From positions 40,766 through 104,765 of the forward strand of contig JAJEEP010000047.1 in NCBI GenBank assembly GCA_022820945.1: 64,000 bases of DNA, read 5' to 3'. Positions within the stretch are counted from its first letter, which is position 1. The number at the start of each line of letters is the position of its first letter. Of this stretch, positions 27,321 to 35,568 are shown one piece after another. The notes under the pieces are model-generated. The model had not been told where the DNA came from. It made no database searches and saw only the letters and a program-made list of their open reading frames with translations. The stretch is from Alphaproteobacteria bacterium. GTDB lineage: Bacteria; Pseudomonadota; Alphaproteobacteria; UBA828. A program made the translations under genes and the position numbers.

Positions 27321-28046
27321 ATGGCGGCGCTGATCGCGCTGGAAGGCGTCTCCAAGAGCTTCGGCTCGGTCAGGGCGACCGACCAGTTCAGCATGGAGCT
27401 TGAGGACGGCGAGGCGCTTGGCGTCATCGGCCCCAACGGCGCCGGCAAGAGCACCATGTTCAACATCATCACCGGCGCGGTGCGGCCGAACGAAGGGCGC
27501 GTGATCTACGCCGGCCGCGACATCACGCGCACGCCGGCACACGAGCGTTGCCGCATGGGAATCGGGCGCTCCTACCAGATCCCCCATCCCTTCGCGAACA
27601 TGACCGTGTTCGAGAACCTGCTGGTGGGCGCGGCCTTCGGCGGCGGCCGCTCCGAGGCGGCGTGCTACGAGGAGTGCTGCGAGATTCTGGAGCGCACCGG
27701 CCTGGTCGAGAAGGCGAACGCGCTGGCCGGCGCGCTCACGCTCCTGGAGCGCAAGCGGCTGGAGATGGCGCGCGCGCTCGCGACCCGGCCGCGCGTGCTG
27801 CTGCTGGACGAGATCGCCGGCGGGCTGACCGAGCACGAGTGCGTCGCGCTGGTCGAGACCATCAAGACGATCCACCGCACCGGAGTCTCCATCGTCTGGA
27901 TCGAGCACGTGGTCCACGCGCTGCTCTCGGTGGTGAGCCGCCTGATCGTGATCAACTTCGGCCAGAAGCTCGCCGAGGGCGATCCGCATCAAGTGATGGC
28001 GAGCAGCGAGGTGCAAGAGGTCTACATGGGGATTGGCGCCGAATGA
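27321..28046 (+). CDS. livG: ABC transporter ATP-binding protein LivG
   Basis: The 241-residue ATPase has Walker A GPNGAGKSTMFNII near 38 and Walker B VLLLDEIAGGLTEHE near 160, where Ile replaces the usual Pro. The signature is degenerate (LTLLERKRLEMARALA). The Q-loop is GRSYQIPHPF. It lies 57 bp after the binding-protein gene, and its TGA overlaps the ATG of livF (ATGA), indicating coupling. Confidence 0.92.
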   Translation: MAALIALEGVSKSFGSVRATDQFSMELEDGEALGVIGPNGAGKSTMFNIITGAVRPNEGRVIYAGRDITRTPAHERCRMGIGRSYQIPHPFANMTVFENLLVGAAFGGGRSEAACYEECCEILERTGLVEKANALAGALTLLERKRLEMARALATRPRVLLLDEIAGGLTEHECVALVETIKTIHRTGVSIVWIEHVVHALLSVVSRLIVINFGQKLAEGDPHQVMASSEVQEVYMGIGAE

Positions 28047-28756
28047 GCGGGGCGCCCGAGACGGTGCTGGCGACCCACGAGCTCACCGCCTTCTACGGCG
28101 ATTTCCAGGCGCTCTTTGGCATCAACGTGCATGTCAGCCGGGGTGAGACCGTTGCCATCATCGGGGCCAACGGTGCTGGCAAGTCGACCTTCCTTAGGAG
28201 CGTGGTCGGGCAGCTTCCGTCCGCGCGGGAGCAGGTCAGCCACGAGGGCGAGCCCATCGGCCACCTGCAGGCCCACGAGATCGTGCGCCGAGGCATCGCG
28301 CTGGTGCCCGAGGGGCGTCTGCTCTTCCCCTCGCTCTCGGTAGAGGAGAACCTGCGCCTCGGCGCTTACGGCAAGCGTGCGGGGCCGTGGAAGATCGAGC
28401 GCGTGCACGAGCTGTTTCCGGTCCTGCGGGAGCGCCGCGCGACGCCCGGCACCCGGCTCAGCGGCGGCGAGCAGCAGATGTGCGCCATCGGCCGCGCGCT
28501 GATGAGCAACCCGACTCTCCTGCTCTGCGACGAGCTCAGCCTGGGGCTGGCCCCTGTCATCATCCGGCAGATCTATGCCGTGCTGCCGGTGATCGTCTCC
28601 GAGGGGACGACCATCGTCGTGGTCGAGCAGGACATCAACCAGGCGCTCGCCGTCGCCGACCGGGTCTATTGCTTTCAGGAAGGCCGCGTCTCGCTCCAGG
28701 GCAGGCCGGGCGACCTCTCCCGCGAGGACGTCGCCACGGCCTACTTCGGGGTGTAG
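28043..28756 (+). CDS. livF: ABC transporter ATP-binding protein LivF
   Basis: The 237-residue ATPase partner of LivG has Walker A GANGAGKSTFLRS near 38, the signature LSGGEQQMCAIGRAL, Walker B LLLCDELSLGLAPVII and the LivF-type VVVEQDINQAL. Asp-Glu is followed by Leu rather than Pro. The ATG at 28043 overlaps the livG stop by 4 bp. The larger open frame upstream is the shadow of livG. Confidence 0.93.
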   Translation: MSGAPETVLATHELTAFYGDFQALFGINVHVSRGETVAIIGANGAGKSTFLRSVVGQLPSAREQVSHEGEPIGHLQAHEIVRRGIALVPEGRLLFPSLSVEENLRLGAYGKRAGPWKIERVHELFPVLRERRATPGTRLSGGEQQMCAIGRALMSNPTLLLCDELSLGLAPVIIRQIYAVLPVIVSEGTTIVVVEQDINQALAVADRVYCFQEGRVSLQGRPGDLSREDVATAYFGV

Positions 28757-28772
28757 GGCGGCCCGATCCGCG

Positions 28773-29642
28773 ATGGAGTGGCTCGACGCCATCATTCAGG
28801 GCGTGCTGCTGGGCGGGCTCTACGCGCTATTCGCGACCGGGCTCTCGCTGATCTTCGGCGTGATGCGCCTGGTCAACATCGCGCATGGCGACCTGATCGT
28901 GCTCTCCGCCTTCCTCGGCCTCGCGATGTTCAATGGCACAGGTGTGCATCCGCTCATCAGCCTGGTCGTCATCGTGCCGGTGATGGCGGCGATCGGCTAC
29001 GCGCTGCAGCGCGGCATCCTCAACCTCACGCTGGGCCGCGACATCCTGCCGCCACTGCTGGTGACCTTCGGCCTTTCGATCATCATCCAGAACGTGCTGC
29101 TGGAGGTGTTTTCCGCCGATACGCAGCGGCTCAAGGCCGGCGCGCTGGAGACCGCGAGCATCGCCGTGGGCGAGCAGATCGCCATCGGCTGGTTTCCGCT
29201 CATCGTGTTCCTGTCTGCGGTGGGTGTGATCGCGGCTCTGCAGCTTGTGCTCTTCCGCACCCGGCTGGGCACCGCCTTCCGTGCGACCTCCGACGACCAC
29301 GAGACTGCGGCGCTGATGGGCATCGACAACCGCCACGTCTTCGCGCTCGCAATGGCGCTGGCGCTCGCGGTGGTCGCGCTCGCCGGTACCTTCATGGCGA
29401 TCCGCACCAACTTCTCGCCCGCCATCGGGCCGGCGCGGCTGCTCTACGCCTTCGAGGCGGTGATCATCGGCGGGCTGGGGAGCCTCTGGGGCACGCTCGC
29501 GGGCGGCGTGATCCTCGGCGTCGCCCAGGCCATCGGTGCGAAGTTCCACCCCGGCGGGCAGATCCTCGCGGGCCATGTGGCCTTCCTGATCGTGCTCGTA
29601 CTGCGCCCCAACGGGCTCTTCCCGCGCACGAGGGACCGGTGA
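28773..29642 (+). CDS. livH: Branched-chain amino acid-type ABC transporter permease LivH
   Basis: This is a 289-residue membrane permease with the LivH N-terminal block GVLLGGLYALFATGLSLIFG, NIAHGD near 36, the coupling segment FRATSDDHETAALMGIDN near 170 and the late GLGSLWGTLAGGVILG. It begins 16 bp after livF and ends in a GTGA overlap with livM. Confidence 0.94.
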   Translation: MEWLDAIIQGVLLGGLYALFATGLSLIFGVMRLVNIAHGDLIVLSAFLGLAMFNGTGVHPLISLVVIVPVMAAIGYALQRGILNLTLGRDILPPLLVTFGLSIIIQNVLLEVFSADTQRLKAGALETASIAVGEQIAIGWFPLIVFLSAVGVIAALQLVLFRTRLGTAFRATSDDHETAALMGIDNRHVFALAMALALAVVALAGTFMAIRTNFSPAIGPARLLYAFEAVIIGGLGSLWGTLAGGVILGVAQAIGAKFHPGGQILAGHVAFLIVLVLRPNGLFPRTRDR

Positions 29643-30709
29643 GCGAGGGCGCCGCCAGCTATCGCGTCGCGCGCGGCACGCGGGCGAGCCGCTACGGCGC
29701 GCTGGTCGCAATCGTCGGACTCGTAGTCCTGATCTCGCTCCCCTTCTGGGGCGGGCGCGCGGACATGCGGACGATCGTGGAGATCGCCTACTACCTGGCG
29801 CTGGCGCAGCTCTGGAACCTGCTCGCGGGCTACGCCGGCCTGGTCTCGGTCGGCCAGCAGGCGTTCCTGGGCCTCGGCGGCTACGCGCTCTTCGTCTTCG
29901 CGATGAATGCGGGCGTCCACCCCATTGCGGCGATCCCGCTTGCCGGCATCGCGGCCGCGGTCTTCGCCGTGCCGACCGCGTTCATCGTGTTCCGCCTGCG
30001 CGGCGCCTATTTCGCCATCGGCACCTGGGTGGTGGCGGAGGTTTACATGCTCTCCTTCGCGCAGGTCTCTGCGCTCGGCGGCGGCTCCGGCATGAGCCTG
30101 CCGGCAGCCGTGGTGAAGGGCATCGCCGCGGGACGCATGTGGCGGGAGACGGCGATCTACTGGACCGGGATTGCCATCGCCGTCGGCGCCATCGCCCTGG
30201 TCTACCTGCTGCTGCGCTCGCGCCACGGCCTCGCACTCACCGCGATCCGCGATTCGGAGGAGGCGTCCGGCAGCCTCGGCGTCGACAACTTCCGCACCAA
30301 GATCTGGGTCTACATCGTCGCCGCGTTCGGCACCGGCATGGTCGGCGCGCTGGTGTTCCTGACCAAGCTCCGCATCTCGCCCGAGGCCGGCTTCAACGTG
30401 ATCGACTGGACCGCCAACGTCATCTTCATCGTCGTGATCGGCGGCATCGGCACCATCGAAGGGCCGATCATCGGCGTCATCGTCTTCTTCGTGCTGCGCG
30501 AGCTGCTCGCGGACTTCGGCAGCTGGTACCTGATCGTGCTCGGCGGGATCGCGGTGCTGATGATGCTGCGCGCGCCGCAGGGAGTCTGGGGGCTCATCGC
30601 CGAGCGCTTCGATATTCGGTTCTTCCCAGTGCAGCGGCGCCTCGTGTTCGACCCCGCGTCCTTCAGTTTCGTGTCGGACGACCGGGAAGAGGACAGGCGC
30701 GACCGGTGA
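29639..30709 (+). CDS. livM: Branched-chain amino acid-type ABC transporter permease LivM
   Basis: The 356-residue permease starts at a GTG (29639) overlapping the livH stop. The longer open frame is a shadow of livH. LivM features include GYAGLVSVGQQAFLGLGGYA near 60, FRLRGAYFAIGTW near 117 and the coupling helix ALTAIRDSEEASGSLGVDN near 200. A hydrophilic tail of about 35 residues rich in Asp and Arg follows the last membrane span, which is longer than usual. It ends this operon and converges on the sugar-transport genes (28 bp gap). Confidence 0.93.
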   Translation: MSEGAASYRVARGTRASRYGALVAIVGLVVLISLPFWGGRADMRTIVEIAYYLALAQLWNLLAGYAGLVSVGQQAFLGLGGYALFVFAMNAGVHPIAAIPLAGIAAAVFAVPTAFIVFRLRGAYFAIGTWVVAEVYMLSFAQVSALGGGSGMSLPAAVVKGIAAGRMWRETAIYWTGIAIAVGAIALVYLLLRSRHGLALTAIRDSEEASGSLGVDNFRTKIWVYIVAAFGTGMVGALVFLTKLRISPEAGFNVIDWTANVIFIVVIGGIGTIEGPIIGVIVFFVLRELLADFGSWYLIVLGGIAVLMMLRAPQGVWGLIAERFDIRFFPVQRRLVFDPASFSFVSDDREEDRRDR

Positions 30710-30737
30710 TCCCCGGACAGGTGAGTCCCGACCCCGC

Positions 30738-31553
30738 CTACTTCACAGCGCCGAGGGCGAGGCCGCGGATCATGTGCCGCTGGATCAGGAACACCACGAT
30801 CAGCATCGGCACGAGCTGGATCACCACCGCTGCAGAGAGCGGCCCCCAGAGCACGTTGTAGAGGTCGATCATCTTGGCGATCTGCACCGGGATCGTGACC
30901 GCCTTGTAGCTGGTCAGGTAGAGCGCGAAGAGGAACTCGTTCCAGGCGAAGACGAAGGTGAAGACCGCGGTGACCGCGATGCCCGAGGTCGCCATGGGCA
31001 GCATGATCCGCCAGATGATCGAGAACCAGCCGAGACCGTCCAGCCGCGCCGCCTCCTCGACCTCGCGCGGCAGGTCGAGCAGGAAACCGCGCAGCAGCCA
31101 TACCGCGAACGGTAGGCCGTAGGCCACGTAGACGATGATCATGCCGAGGTGGCTGTCGGTGAGCCCGGTCCACTGCGCCATCAGGAAATAGGGCAGCGCG
31201 ATCACCACGCCCGGCATGAAGCGGAGCGAGAGGATCAGCAGCGACATCCCGTCGGCGCCCCGCATCTTCATCCGCGCGAGCGCGTAGGCCGAGATCAGCG
31301 CCAGGAACATCGTGATGATGGTGGAGACGATGACGATGATGCCGCTGTTGAGGATGGCCTGGGCGAAGTCGAAGCGCTCGAACGTGGTGTGGTAGTGCTC
31401 CAGCGTGGGATCGAAGGCAAACTGCGGCTTCGGGGCGTTGATGACGTTGGTGGGCTTCACCGAGGTCATCGCGATCCAGTAGAGCGGCGCGAGGTAGACC
31501 GCGACCACCACGACAGCGCCGACATCCAGGAAACGTCTGAGCGGCGTGCGCAT
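30738..31553 (-). CDS. Carbohydrate-type ABC transporter permease (MalG/UgpE family)
   Basis: The 271-residue membrane protein has the CUT1 permease pattern: an N-terminal span, a motif ALARMKMRGAD, and the EAA loop EEAARLDGLGWFSIIWRIMLP near 185 that docks the ATPase. It ends with HMIRGLALGAVK, typical of MalG-type subunits. It overlaps the preceding permease gene by one base. The operon contains no ATP-binding subunit. Confidence 0.92.
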   Translation of the reverse strand: MRTPLRRFLDVGAVVVVAVYLAPLYWIAMTSVKPTNVINAPKPQFAFDPTLEHYHTTFERFDFAQAILNSGIIVIVSTIITMFLALISAYALARMKMRGADGMSLLILSLRFMPGVVIALPYFLMAQWTGLTDSHLGMIIVYVAYGLPFAVWLLRGFLLDLPREVEEAARLDGLGWFSIIWRIMLPMATSGIAVTAVFTFVFAWNEFLFALYLTSYKAVTIPVQIAKMIDLYNVLWGPLSAAVVIQLVPMLIVVFLIQRHMIRGLALGAVK

Positions 31554-32497
31554 CAGGCGCTCACTTTCTGCCGCGTCGCCTTCTCCTGCCGGTGCAGGAC
31601 GCGCAGGAAACTGATCACCACGATGTTGATGGCGATCACCATCAGCACGCCGTATGCCGCCATGACGCCGAGCCGGCCGGCGTGGAAGATGGAGTAGATG
31701 TTCATGCTGGCCAGCAGCGTGGACGAACCGGGCCCGCCCCGCGTGATGATGAGGATCACGTCGAAGATGCGGATCTCATCCACCAGCCTCAGCAGCAGCA
31801 CCACCGTCACCACCGGCCAAATGAGCGGCAGCACGATGCGGCGCAGGTAGGTGAGCCCGCGCACGCGGTCGAGCCGCGCCGCCTCCACCACCTCCGGCGA
31901 AATGCCCTGCATGCCGGCGAGCAGGATGAGCGTGACGAAGGGCGTCCACTGCCAGATGTCGACGATCATCACCGAGAGCAGGGCCGTGTCCGGGTGGGTG
32001 TGCCACAGGCTCTTCTCGAGCCCTACGCCCTGGAGCAGGTAGTTGAGCAGGCCGCCGATGGGCTCGAACATCGCCCGCCACGAGAGCCCGAGCGCCACCG
32101 GCGTGATGAACACCGGGATCACGATGAGGGTTCTCAGGATGCCGATGCCGCGCATCGTCGTGTCGAGCAGCATGGCGAGGAAGAGGCCCAGGATGAGCTG
32201 GACCGGCACCGTGATGGCGCACCAGATGCCGGCGAGCCGGAGTGTCTTCCAGAACGTGTCGTCGTTGAAAAAGAGGAATTCGAAGTTGCGCGGGCCGACC
32301 CAGCGCGCCGCCAGCGGGTTGAACAGGTTGTCGCTGCGGAACGCCGTCGCCACGGTCCACCCCAGGGGATAGACCGCAAGCCCGATCAGAATGAGGAGAG
32401 TCGGAAGAACGAGAAGATACGCGATCCGATTCTCGCTCAGGTGAATATAAGGCTGGCGGCGCACCCTGGGGGTGCCCGCCAGCCCTGGTACAGTCAT
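31553..32497 (-). CDS. Carbohydrate-type ABC transporter permease (MalF/UgpA family)
   Basis: This 314-residue permease partners the MalG-like subunit. It has six expected membrane spans and the EAA loop VEAARLDRVRGLTYLRRIVLP near 210, with an N-terminal cytoplasmic piece before the first span. It starts at the ATG at 32497, 9 bp after the binding-protein stop. Substrate class (sugar, polyol or glycerophosphodiester) is inferred from the family only. Confidence 0.92.
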   Translation of the reverse strand: MTVPGLAGTPRVRRQPYIHLSENRIAYLLVLPTLLILIGLAVYPLGWTVATAFRSDNLFNPLAARWVGPRNFEFLFFNDDTFWKTLRLAGIWCAITVPVQLILGLFLAMLLDTTMRGIGILRTLIVIPVFITPVALGLSWRAMFEPIGGLLNYLLQGVGLEKSLWHTHPDTALLSVMIVDIWQWTPFVTLILLAGMQGISPEVVEAARLDRVRGLTYLRRIVLPLIWPVVTVVLLLRLVDEIRIFDVILIITRGGPGSSTLLASMNIYSIFHAGRLGVMAAYGVLMVIAINIVVISFLRVLHRQEKATRQKVSA

Positions 32498-32506
32498 GCA
32501 GAACGC

Positions 32507-33928
32507 TTAGTCGTAGTAGCCGTTATCCGCCATGATCTGGCGCTGCGCCTCGTCGATGTCGACGAGCGCCTCCTCCATGCCCTTCTCGCCCGCGATCACC
32601 GCGGCGACGTCGTTGCCGAGCGTATCGGCGAGGGTGAAGGTCGGCGGCACCCAGACGAAGCCCGGCGTGCAGATCGGGATCGACCTCGCAAGCGCGTCGA
32701 AATATGGCTGCTTGTCCGCGTACTTGTTCAGCAGCGATGTACGCGCCGGCTGCCCGGCCGCGTTGACGAAGTCCTCGCCGATGCGGGTGTCGACGTAATC
32801 GCCCGAGCTCATGTGCTTGACCCACTCGAACGCCGCCCGCTGGTCGTCGCCGAAGCTGTTGACGTAGAAGCCGAAGCCGCCCATCAGCGGTTCCTGCTTG
32901 CTCTCCGGCGTTTCGCCGCCGGGCACGACGTCCGAACGGAAGTGCGCGTGGTGATCCGTGAAGTTCGGATCCTGCAGCACCGAGGTGCCCCACTCCATCG
33001 GCGCGAACACGGCAGAGCCCTTGGCGAGCACCGAGTTCGCCTCCTCGTCCGTCGCGTTCATCGTGATCGGGTGGCGATACTCCATGAGCTTGAGCAGCAT
33101 GGAGAACGCCTTGTGGCCGATCTCGGTGTTGAACCGCGGCTCCCAGTTCTCGTCGAACCAGACGCCGCCGTAGGAGCGGATCATCTGGTAGAGCTCGAGG
33201 CCGGCGAAGAGGCCGCGACGCCCGGTGGTGACGAAGCCGTATATGTCGTTGTCAGGATCGTGCAGGGCCTTGCAGACCTCGATGGTTTCTTCCCAGGTCG
33301 TCGGGACCTTGGTGATGCCCGCCTCGTCGAATTTGTCCTGGCGGTAGTACATGAGCTTCGTGTTGCTATCGAAGGCGATGGACGCGTGGTGGCCCTCCGG
33401 CGTCTGCGGGAAGTTGTAGCCCACGGTGACGTTGGCCGGGACATCGGCGTGGTAGTCGTCCAGCCAGCCCTGGTCCTCGGCGAGCCACTCGTCGAGGTTC
33501 AGCGGCGTGCCGATGGTGCCGATCGAGGACATCACGTTGTGGTCGTTGATGGCGCAGTTGTAGGAGTCCGACTTGGACGCCGCATAGACCTGCATCTTGG
33601 TGTAGGCCTCGCCCACCGGCTCCGCGATGATCTTCACGTTGACATTGGGGAAGCGCTCCTTGAAGGTCGCGACCACGGCTTCGAGCGGCAGGCCCCAGCG
33701 TTGGCCGGCGAAGGTGTAAGCCACCACGTCGCCTTCCAGGCTGTCGTCGGTGTACCAGCCGGGTCCGTTGGTATCTGACGCGCGCGCCCACTTCGGCGCG
33801 ACGCCGACGCCCGCGGCGGCAGCCATGGCTGCCGAGATCTGGAGCATTTGACGGCGCGTGATCTTCGCCCGCATGTCGCGCGCGTGCTCCATCGATTGCT
33901 TGTAGAGAGTCTCTTTGTCCGTACCCAT
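32507..33928 (-). CDS. Sugar-type extracellular substrate-binding protein with Tat-type leader
   Basis: The 473-residue receptor begins with a long hydrophilic n-region, then KITRRQMLQISAAM at about 22-35 and an Ala-rich core, a twin-arginine signal. The mature part matches family 1 solute receptors (FKERFPNVNVKII, DKFDEAGITKVPTTWEE, GSAVFAPMEWGTS). A strong AGGGGAGG SD precedes the ATG at 33928. It leads a three-gene operon with two permeases. The ATPase must be supplied from elsewhere. Binding-site residues do not reveal the ligand. Confidence 0.9.
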   Translation of the reverse strand: MGTDKETLYKQSMEHARDMRAKITRRQMLQISAAMAAAAGVGVAPKWARASDTNGPGWYTDDSLEGDVVAYTFAGQRWGLPLEAVVATFKERFPNVNVKIIAEPVGEAYTKMQVYAASKSDSYNCAINDHNVMSSIGTIGTPLNLDEWLAEDQGWLDDYHADVPANVTVGYNFPQTPEGHHASIAFDSNTKLMYYRQDKFDEAGITKVPTTWEETIEVCKALHDPDNDIYGFVTTGRRGLFAGLELYQMIRSYGGVWFDENWEPRFNTEIGHKAFSMLLKLMEYRHPITMNATDEEANSVLAKGSAVFAPMEWGTSVLQDPNFTDHHAHFRSDVVPGGETPESKQEPLMGGFGFYVNSFGDDQRAAFEWVKHMSSGDYVDTRIGEDFVNAAGQPARTSLLNKYADKQPYFDALARSIPICTPGFVWVPPTFTLADTLGNDVAAVIAGEKGMEEALVDIDEAQRQIMADNGYYD

Positions 33929-34008
33929 GTGAACCTCCCCTGGGTTTTTGTCGCGGAAACTATAGCGCCGCGCCGTGGCGGGTGTACATGGCGCGAGTCT
34001 TAATGCTG

Positions 34009-34061
34009 TTCCCTCAGGCGCCGGGCGCTGGCTTTTTCATTTCCCTCAGACGCCGGGCGCT
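34009..34061 (+). repeat. Direct repeat pair (21 bp, one mismatch)
   Basis: TTCCCTCAGGCGCCGGGCGCT at 34009 and the copy with A for the tenth-base G at 34041 start 32 bp apart, separated by a short T-rich linker. A third copy was not found in the window. It could be a piece of a dispersed intergenic repeat or a pair of regulator-binding sites. Confidence 0.6.
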
Positions 34062-34106
34062 CGCTCCGCTCGATCATGCGCTCCGCGCGCGGCGCGGTCG
34101 CGCCGT

Positions 34107-34130
34107 CCGGGCCCTCGGCCCGGGGCTTTT
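34107..34130 (+). terminator. GC-rich hairpin followed by TTTT
   Basis: CCGGGCC (34107-34113) and GGCCCGG (34117-34123) pair around a 3-nt loop, followed by GGCTTTT. The form is that of a rho-independent terminator on the plus strand, yet no plus-strand gene ends nearby. It may end a short unannotated transcript or act as an attenuator ahead of the aminotransferase gene, whose ATG is about 65 bp further on. Confidence 0.35.
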
Positions 34131-34196
34131 GGCGTGCAGGGACTTTGCCGGCGGCCTAGACTTGCGCGCCGTCCGGCCAACCAGCGGAGAGCCCCC

Positions 34197-35540
34197 ATGT
34201 CGTACTGGATCAGCCAGAGCGTCGATGGCGCGCCGCTCCCCAAGGCGACGCACGCCGAAGGGCTCTACGTCTACGGCGAGGACGGCCAGTGCTACATCGA
34301 CAGCACCGGCGGGCCGGGGCTGTTCTCCCTCGGCCACGGCCACCCCGAGGTGACGGCGGCGGTGAAGGACCAGCTCGACCGGATGGCCTACGGCTTCAGC
34401 ATGACCTTCACCACCGACGTGGTGGAGGAGCTCTCCGAGAAGGTCGTGACGGCCGCCGGTGCCGATCATTTCGGCGGCGTGTTCTATTCGTCGAGCGGGT
34501 CCGAGGCCAACGAGCACGCGCTGAAGGCCGCGCTGCAGTACCACCTCGCGAATGGCGAGCCCGAGCGGACCCGCTTCATCGGGCGCAGGCTCTCCTGGCA
34601 CGGGGCGACGCTCGGCGTGCTCGACGTGGGCCATCACCCGTGGCGGCGGAGCCTCTACGAGGATCAGCTGGGCCGCGCGAGCCATGTCTCCGCGCCGATG
34701 CTCTACCGGCCGCCCGAAGGCGTCGCGCCCGAGGATCTCGCCCGGCACTACGCGGACGAGCTCGACGCCGAGATCGGGCGCGTCGGCGCTGCGCATGTCG
34801 CGGCCTTCATCTTCGAGCCCATCGGCGGCGGCACCGGCGGCATCCTGCCGCCGCCCGCCGGCTACGCCCAGGCCATGCGCGCGGTCTGCGACGAGCACGG
34901 CGTGCTCATGATCGCGGACGAAATCTTCTGCGGCGTAGGACGCTCCGGCAAATGGCGAGCACTGGAGCACGAGGATGTGCAGCCCGACATCATGACCATC
35001 GCGAAGGGGCTCTCGGGCGGCTACATGCCGCTGAGCGCCTGCGTGCTCTCGCGCGCGGTGCGCGAGACCATCGACGGCGCCTACGGCAACCTCGAGGCGG
35101 CCCGCACCTACTCCGGCCACACCGCCGCCTGCGCGGCCGGGCGCGCGGTGCTCGGGATCATCGAGCGCGACGGGCTGGTGGAGAAGGTCGCGCGCGACGG
35201 CATCTACCTCAAGGAGAGGCTGGACCGGACGCTCGGCCAGGACGACGCGGTCGGCGACATCCGGGGTTGCGGGCTCATGTGGGGGATCGAGCTGGTCAAG
35301 GACCGCGATACCAAGGAGCCGTTCGAGCCTGCGCTCCAGGTGTGGAAGCGCTACCGGGACGCCGCGCTGGAGAACGGCATGCTGAGCTACCAGGGCGGCG
35401 CCATCATCGACGGTGAGCGCGGCGATTACGCTCTCCTCACGCCTGCCTACACGGCGACGCGGGACGAGCTCGACGAGATCGTGGACAAGGTCGCGCTCTC
35501 GATCCGCCGGAGCGTGGAGTCGGCGCGCGCCGCTGCGTGA
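34197..35540 (+). CDS. Class III (omega) aminotransferase, PLP-dependent
   Basis: The 447-residue enzyme transfers amino groups using pyridoxal phosphate. The ATG at 34197 follows GGAGA and is preferred to the longer frame. Key features are SSGSEANEHALKAAL near 100-115, the Asp-containing LMIADEIFCGVGRSGK near 240-255, the Schiff-base Lys in IMTIAKGLSGGYMPLSA near 268-285 and TYSGHTAACAAGRA near 305. Relatives act on omega-amino acids, diamines or beta-alanine with pyruvate; the substrate here is not deducible. It converges on the acetoacetate-decarboxylase-like gene (28 bp gap). Confidence 0.92.
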   Translation: MSYWISQSVDGAPLPKATHAEGLYVYGEDGQCYIDSTGGPGLFSLGHGHPEVTAAVKDQLDRMAYGFSMTFTTDVVEELSEKVVTAAGADHFGGVFYSSSGSEANEHALKAALQYHLANGEPERTRFIGRRLSWHGATLGVLDVGHHPWRRSLYEDQLGRASHVSAPMLYRPPEGVAPEDLARHYADELDAEIGRVGAAHVAAFIFEPIGGGTGGILPPPAGYAQAMRAVCDEHGVLMIADEIFCGVGRSGKWRALEHEDVQPDIMTIAKGLSGGYMPLSACVLSRAVRETIDGAYGNLEAARTYSGHTAACAAGRAVLGIIERDGLVEKVARDGIYLKERLDRTLGQDDAVGDIRGCGLMWGIELVKDRDTKEPFEPALQVWKRYRDAALENGMLSYQGGAIIDGERGDYALLTPAYTATRDELDEIVDKVALSIRRSVESARAAA

Positions 35541-35568
35541 GGCCGGAGCCGCGCCCGGCACCGCCACG

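Larger units (their letters stand above)
33929..34196. promoter_or_regulatory. Divergent intergenic region with near-identical 21-bp repeat
   Basis: The 268 bp between the sugar-binding protein (minus) and the aminotransferase (plus) contain no gene. Two 21-bp copies, 34009-34029 and 34041-34061, share TTCCCTCAGnCGCCGGGCGCT with one difference, 32 bp apart. Further on the sequence becomes a GC-rich palindromic stretch. Promoters for both directions must lie here, but no clear boxes were seen. Confidence 0.45.

Noticed and set aside
28778..29638. Open frame upstream of the second livM
   Set aside because: It is the shadow of livH; the GTG at 29639 overlapping the livH stop gives the normal LivM N-terminus.
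31592..33778. 728-codon plus-strand frame
   Set aside because: It lies opposite the sugar importer genes, which have clear motifs, SD sites and operon spacing; its composition is typical of antisense GC-rich DNA.
33929..34196. Possible CRISPR-like repeat array
   Set aside because: There are only two imperfect copies with an 11-bp spacer and no cas genes.
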